From an uncultured Bacteroidales bacterium (lineage in GTDB: Bacteria; Bacteroidota; Bacteroidia; Bacteroidales; Tenuifilaceae): 8,560 bases of DNA. Below are positions 6,416-8,560 of this stretch, in pieces. The stretch lies in the NCBI GenBank assembly GCA_937915475.1, contig CALGIR010000114.1, forward strand, positions 1 to 8,560, in the 5' to 3' direction. How positions within the stretch are numbered: position 1 is the stretch's first letter; each line of letters opens with the position of its first letter. The notes below the pieces were generated by a model. That model was not told the origin of the DNA. It did no database searches and was given only the letters and a program-made list of their open reading frames with translations. The position numbers and the translations under genes were made by a program.

Positions 6416-7198
6416 TTATATTATGAACTTCTCTTTCAACTTACTCATGATTATGCCTGCAGCTTCATCGGCATCAACCTCGTACAGTTGACCTGGAGAC
6501 TTTACTCCGCGCGAGAATGCCTTGTGAACTCGAGTTGGAGAGCCTTTTAGCCCTAACTTTGTTTCCTCAACATCAATCTGTTCGAAGCCCCAAACCTCAA
6601 CATCACGAGAAAACGCTTCAACTATACCTCTAACGGTCATATAACGGGGTTTGTAAGCACCAGAAAGGACTGTTACTACGCATGGTCCATCAACCTGAAG
6701 CATTTCGTAGCCATCCTCAATTCTGCGTTTAACGGTAAACGTGTTTTTTCCATCAAACTCTAAATGCTCTAAGTAGGATACCTGAGGGAGGTCTAAATGT
6801 TCGGCTATTTGTGGACCCACCTGAGCGGTATCACCATCAATTGCCTGTCTACCTGTGATTAACAAATCGAACTCCATTTTACGAATAGCGCTAGCCAGCG
6901 CATACGAAGTGGCAAGAGTATCGGCTCCTGCAAATTTACGGTCGGTGAGTAGAATTGCTCTATCCACACCCATTGCGTATGCTTCGCGGAGCACGTCCTC
7001 AGCTTGTGGTGGCCCCATGGTTATCACAGTAACATGTGCGTTGAAGCTATCTTTTAGGCTTAACGCAAGTTCAAGACCTGCTTTATCGTCGGGGTTTATA
7101 ATACTTGGGACACCTTCTCTAATGAGGGTTCCCGTTGTGGGATTTATTTTTATTTCGGTTGTATCCGGAACCTGTTTTATACAAACTATAATCTTCAT
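6416..7198 (-). CDS. etfB: Electron transfer flavoprotein, beta subunit (probably bifurcating type)
   Basis: Beta subunit of the ETF, 260 residues, starting with the standard MKIIVCIKQVPDT. The motif GRQAIDGDTAQVGPQ (116-130) is the form seen in FAD-binding beta subunits of NADH-dependent, electron-bifurcating ETFs. Mitochondrial-type subunits carry different residues here and bind AMP. The segment AILLTDRKFAGADTLATSYA (81-100) also fits that group. The ETF-beta signature region VKRRIEDGYEMLQVDGP spans 156-172. With EtfA and the dehydrogenase it would couple crotonyl-CoA reduction by NADH to ferredoxin reduction. That coupling is inferred from motifs and relatives, not demonstrated here. The gene is 36 bp downstream of the dehydrogenase and 11 bp upstream of etfA. 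Confidence 0.95.
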   Translation of the reverse strand: MKIIVCIKQVPDTTEIKINPTTGTLIREGVPSIINPDDKAGLELALSLKDSFNAHVTVITMGPPQAEDVLREAYAMGVDRAILLTDRKFAGADTLATSYALASAIRKMEFDLLITGRQAIDGDTAQVGPQIAEHLDLPQVSYLEHLEFDGKNTFTVKRRIEDGYEMLQVDGPCVVTVLSGAYKPRYMTVRGIVEAFSRDVEVWGFEQIDVEETKLGLKGSPTRVHKAFSRGVKSPGQLYEVDADEAAGIIMSKLKEKFII

Positions 7199-7234
7199 GG
7201 CAAAGTATGTTCTGAATTTATTAATTCCAATAAT

Positions 7235-8374
7235 TTATTTTAGTAAAGCACCAGCAATAACCATACGCTGCACCTCTGATGTTCCCTCGTATATTTCGGT
7301 AATTTTGGCATCACGGAACATACGTTCAACTGGATAGTCACGAGTATAACCGTAACCACCGTGGAACTGAATTGCCTTATTGGTAACCTCCATTGCCGTT
7401 TCCGACGCATAAAGTTTGGCCATGGCAGCTTCTACTGAGTAGGGTTGGCCTTTATCCTTTTTGAAAGCAGCCTGATGGACTAACAATCGGGAGGCTATAA
7501 TCCGGGTTTGCAAATCGGCTAGCTGAAACTGGGTGTTTTGGAATGCTGAAATTGGCCTGCCAAATTGCTTACGCTCCTTAACATACTTAACGGTTTCGTT
7601 TATAGCGCCCTGTGCAATGCCCAAAGCCTGAGCAGCAATACCTATACGACCGCCATCGAGTGTTTTCATGGCCAGTGAGAATCCTTTGTTAAGTTTTCCC
7701 AGCATATTTTCTTTGGGAACAACGCAATTCTCCATAATAAGCTCGCATGTTGCAGAACCACGGATACCCAATTTCTTCTCCTTTTTTCCAACCGAAAAAC
7801 CTGGGAAGGTCTTCTCCACAATAAATGCGGTTATTCCTCTTGTACCCTGCGATTTATCGGTCATTGCTAAAATGATATACACATCAGCATACTCAGAATT
7901 GGTAATAAAGATTTTAGTTCCATTTAGAATATAGTTGTCTCCACTCTCAACGGCTACGGTTTGTTGCGACGAAGCATCGGTTCCGGCATTGGGTTCGGTT
8001 AGTCCGAATGCGCCAAGCCATTGCCCCGAAGCAAGTTTAGGTAGGTATTTCTGTTTCTGTTCCTCATTCCCATACTCAAGTATTGGTACAGCACAAAGCG
8101 AGGTGTGTGCAGAAACTATAACTCCAGTAGTTGCGCAAACTGCCGAAAGTTCCTCCACAGCCATACTGTATAGCATATTATTCCCTCCGGCACCACCATA
8201 CTCTTTCGGAATGGGAATTCCCATAATCCCCAGCGGGGCCATTTTTTCTACCGTCTCGGTAGGAAAGCGCTCCTGTTCATCAATTTCTGCAGCAAGTGGT
8301 TTAACCTCCTTTTCTGCAAAATCCCTAATCATTTGAAGAAGGAGGGTTTCTGTTTTCGTTGAACTAAAATCCAT
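7235..8374 (-). CDS. bcd: Butyryl-CoA-type acyl-CoA dehydrogenase
   Basis: FAD-dependent acyl-CoA dehydrogenase, 379 residues, the size of short-chain/butyryl-CoA dehydrogenases. In this pathway it reduces crotonyl-CoA to butyryl-CoA with electrons from EtfAB. Visible motifs are AFGLTEPNAGTD (122-133), the RKQFGRPISAFQ region (268-279), QFHGGYGYTRDYPVERMFRD (336-355) and IYEGTSEVQR (361-370), with Glu363 as the expected catalytic base. The start at ATG 8374 (MDFSSTKTETLL) matches family N-termini. An in-frame TTG at 8425 would add 17 residues, but it falls inside a terminator hairpin and its poly-T tail, so I reject it. It heads the bcd-etfB-etfA unit. Substrate chain length is inferred from context. 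Confidence 0.93.
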   Translation of the reverse strand: MDFSSTKTETLLLQMIRDFAEKEVKPLAAEIDEQERFPTETVEKMAPLGIMGIPIPKEYGGAGGNNMLYSMAVEELSAVCATTGVIVSAHTSLCAVPILEYGNEEQKQKYLPKLASGQWLGAFGLTEPNAGTDASSQQTVAVESGDNYILNGTKIFITNSEYADVYIILAMTDKSQGTRGITAFIVEKTFPGFSVGKKEKKLGIRGSATCELIMENCVVPKENMLGKLNKGFSLAMKTLDGGRIGIAAQALGIAQGAINETVKYVKERKQFGRPISAFQNTQFQLADLQTRIIASRLLVHQAAFKKDKGQPYSVEAAMAKLYASETAMEVTNKAIQFHGGYGYTRDYPVERMFRDAKITEIYEGTSEVQRMVIAGALLK

Positions 8375-8406
8375 TTCTGTTATGTTTTTAATGCAATATT
8401 TGGTAT

Positions 8407-8449
8407 AAAAAAAATTCACATCCAATGAATGACAATCGGATATGAATTT
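8407..8449 (-). terminator. Intrinsic terminator or leader attenuator upstream of bcd
   Basis: In the minus-strand RNA, 8435-8449 pairs with 8412-8426 in a 15-bp stem with two G-U wobbles and an 8-nt loop. Eight consecutive U residues (8414-8407) follow. On the plus strand the wobble positions become mismatches and no T-tract follows, so it works in the minus direction only. It ends about 32 nt before the bcd ATG. It may terminate a gene to the right of the window, or it may be a leader attenuator between the promoter candidate at 8490-8497 and bcd. Confidence 0.75.
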
Positions 8450-8489
8450 AGATAATTCGATTTCCTTTGTAGACTTCAGATTGAATCTC

Positions 8490-8497
8490 CAAAGGTA
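8490..8497 (-). promoter_or_regulatory. Candidate Bacteroidota -7 promoter box upstream of bcd
   Basis: On the minus strand this reads TACCTTTG, a perfect match to the TANNTTTG -7 consensus. A TTG (8524-8522) upstream could be a -33 element, but the 24-nt spacing is longer than usual. It would give a leader of about 110 nt that contains the terminator-like hairpin. No promoter-like sequence fits well between that hairpin and the bcd start. Confidence 0.45.
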
Positions 8498-8506
8498 AAA
8501 AGAGAA

Positions 8507-8524
8507 TTGTTAATAAAATAACAA
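8507..8524. promoter_or_regulatory. Small dyad overlapping the presumed -33 region
   Basis: TTGTTA (8507-8512) and TAACAA (8519-8524) form a 6-bp inverted repeat with a 6-nt centre. It sits just upstream of the TACCTTTG box, where an operator could lie. The sequence is AT-rich and short, so chance is a real alternative. Confidence 0.25.
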
Positions 8525-8560
8525 CCCGTGTATGTTAGATAGCAATGTTGTTAAATAGTC

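Noticed and set aside
8375..8425. N-terminal extension of the acyl-CoA dehydrogenase from TTG 8425
   Set aside because: It starts with TTG, lies in the 3' arm and poly-T tail of a terminator hairpin, and the family N-terminus matches the ATG at 8374.
8375..8560. Lysine riboswitch ahead of bcd
   Set aside because: The leader is shorter than the usual lysine aptamer and shows only a single terminator hairpin, not a multi-helix junction.
1..8560. tRNA, rRNA, CRISPR array, transposase or phage genes
   Set aside because: No such signatures were seen; the coding genes are all metabolic and the spacers are too short or lack the needed structure.

Overview
The window is almost entirely one minus-strand gene cluster for fermentation of L-lysine to acetate and butyrate (the Kam/Kdd/Kce/Kal route). 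Gene content and order recall the Porphyromonas gingivalis cluster. Weak Shine-Dalgarno signals, AT-rich spacers and TANNTTTG-type promoter boxes also fit an anaerobic, amino-acid-fermenting member of the Bacteroidota. The phylum is inferred; a Cloacimonas-like or other anaerobe is not excluded by sequence alone.

In the direction of transcription (right to left) the layout is as follows. Positions 8375-8560 are a leader with a promoter candidate and a strong intrinsic-terminator hairpin. Next come a butyryl-CoA-type acyl-CoA dehydrogenase (7235-8374), etfB (6416-7198) and etfA (5412-6404), tightly spaced. A 239-bp spacer with a second promoter candidate follows. Then come the CoA-transferase alpha subunit (4522-5172), kal (4119-4505), kce (3283-4107) and kdd (2214-3254), with gaps of only 11-28 bp. 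A 290-bp spacer packed with palindromes precedes kamA (667-1923). After a 92-bp spacer holding a terminator-like hairpin comes a P-loop protein that is probably KamB (38-574). The plus strand shows no credible gene.

The genes act in sequence. KamA makes L-beta-lysine. KamDE (not in the window) moves the 6-amino group to give 3,5-diaminohexanoate. Kdd oxidises this to 3-keto-5-aminohexanoate. Kce uses acetyl-CoA to split it into acetoacetate and 3-aminobutyryl-CoA. Kal removes ammonia to give crotonyl-CoA. The dehydrogenase with EtfAB reduces that to butyryl-CoA. The CoA transferase moves CoA from butyryl-CoA to acetoacetate, giving butyrate and acetoacetyl-CoA for thiolysis. KamC, KamD, KamE, the CoA-transferase beta subunit and thiolase are absent here; the first four are expected just past the left edge.

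The pathway is known, so I do not claim a new system. The less explained points are the terminator in the dehydrogenase leader, the perfect 17-bp inverted repeat between kdd and kamA, the poorly characterised KamB and its ambiguous C-terminus, and the separation of the two CoA-transferase subunits.
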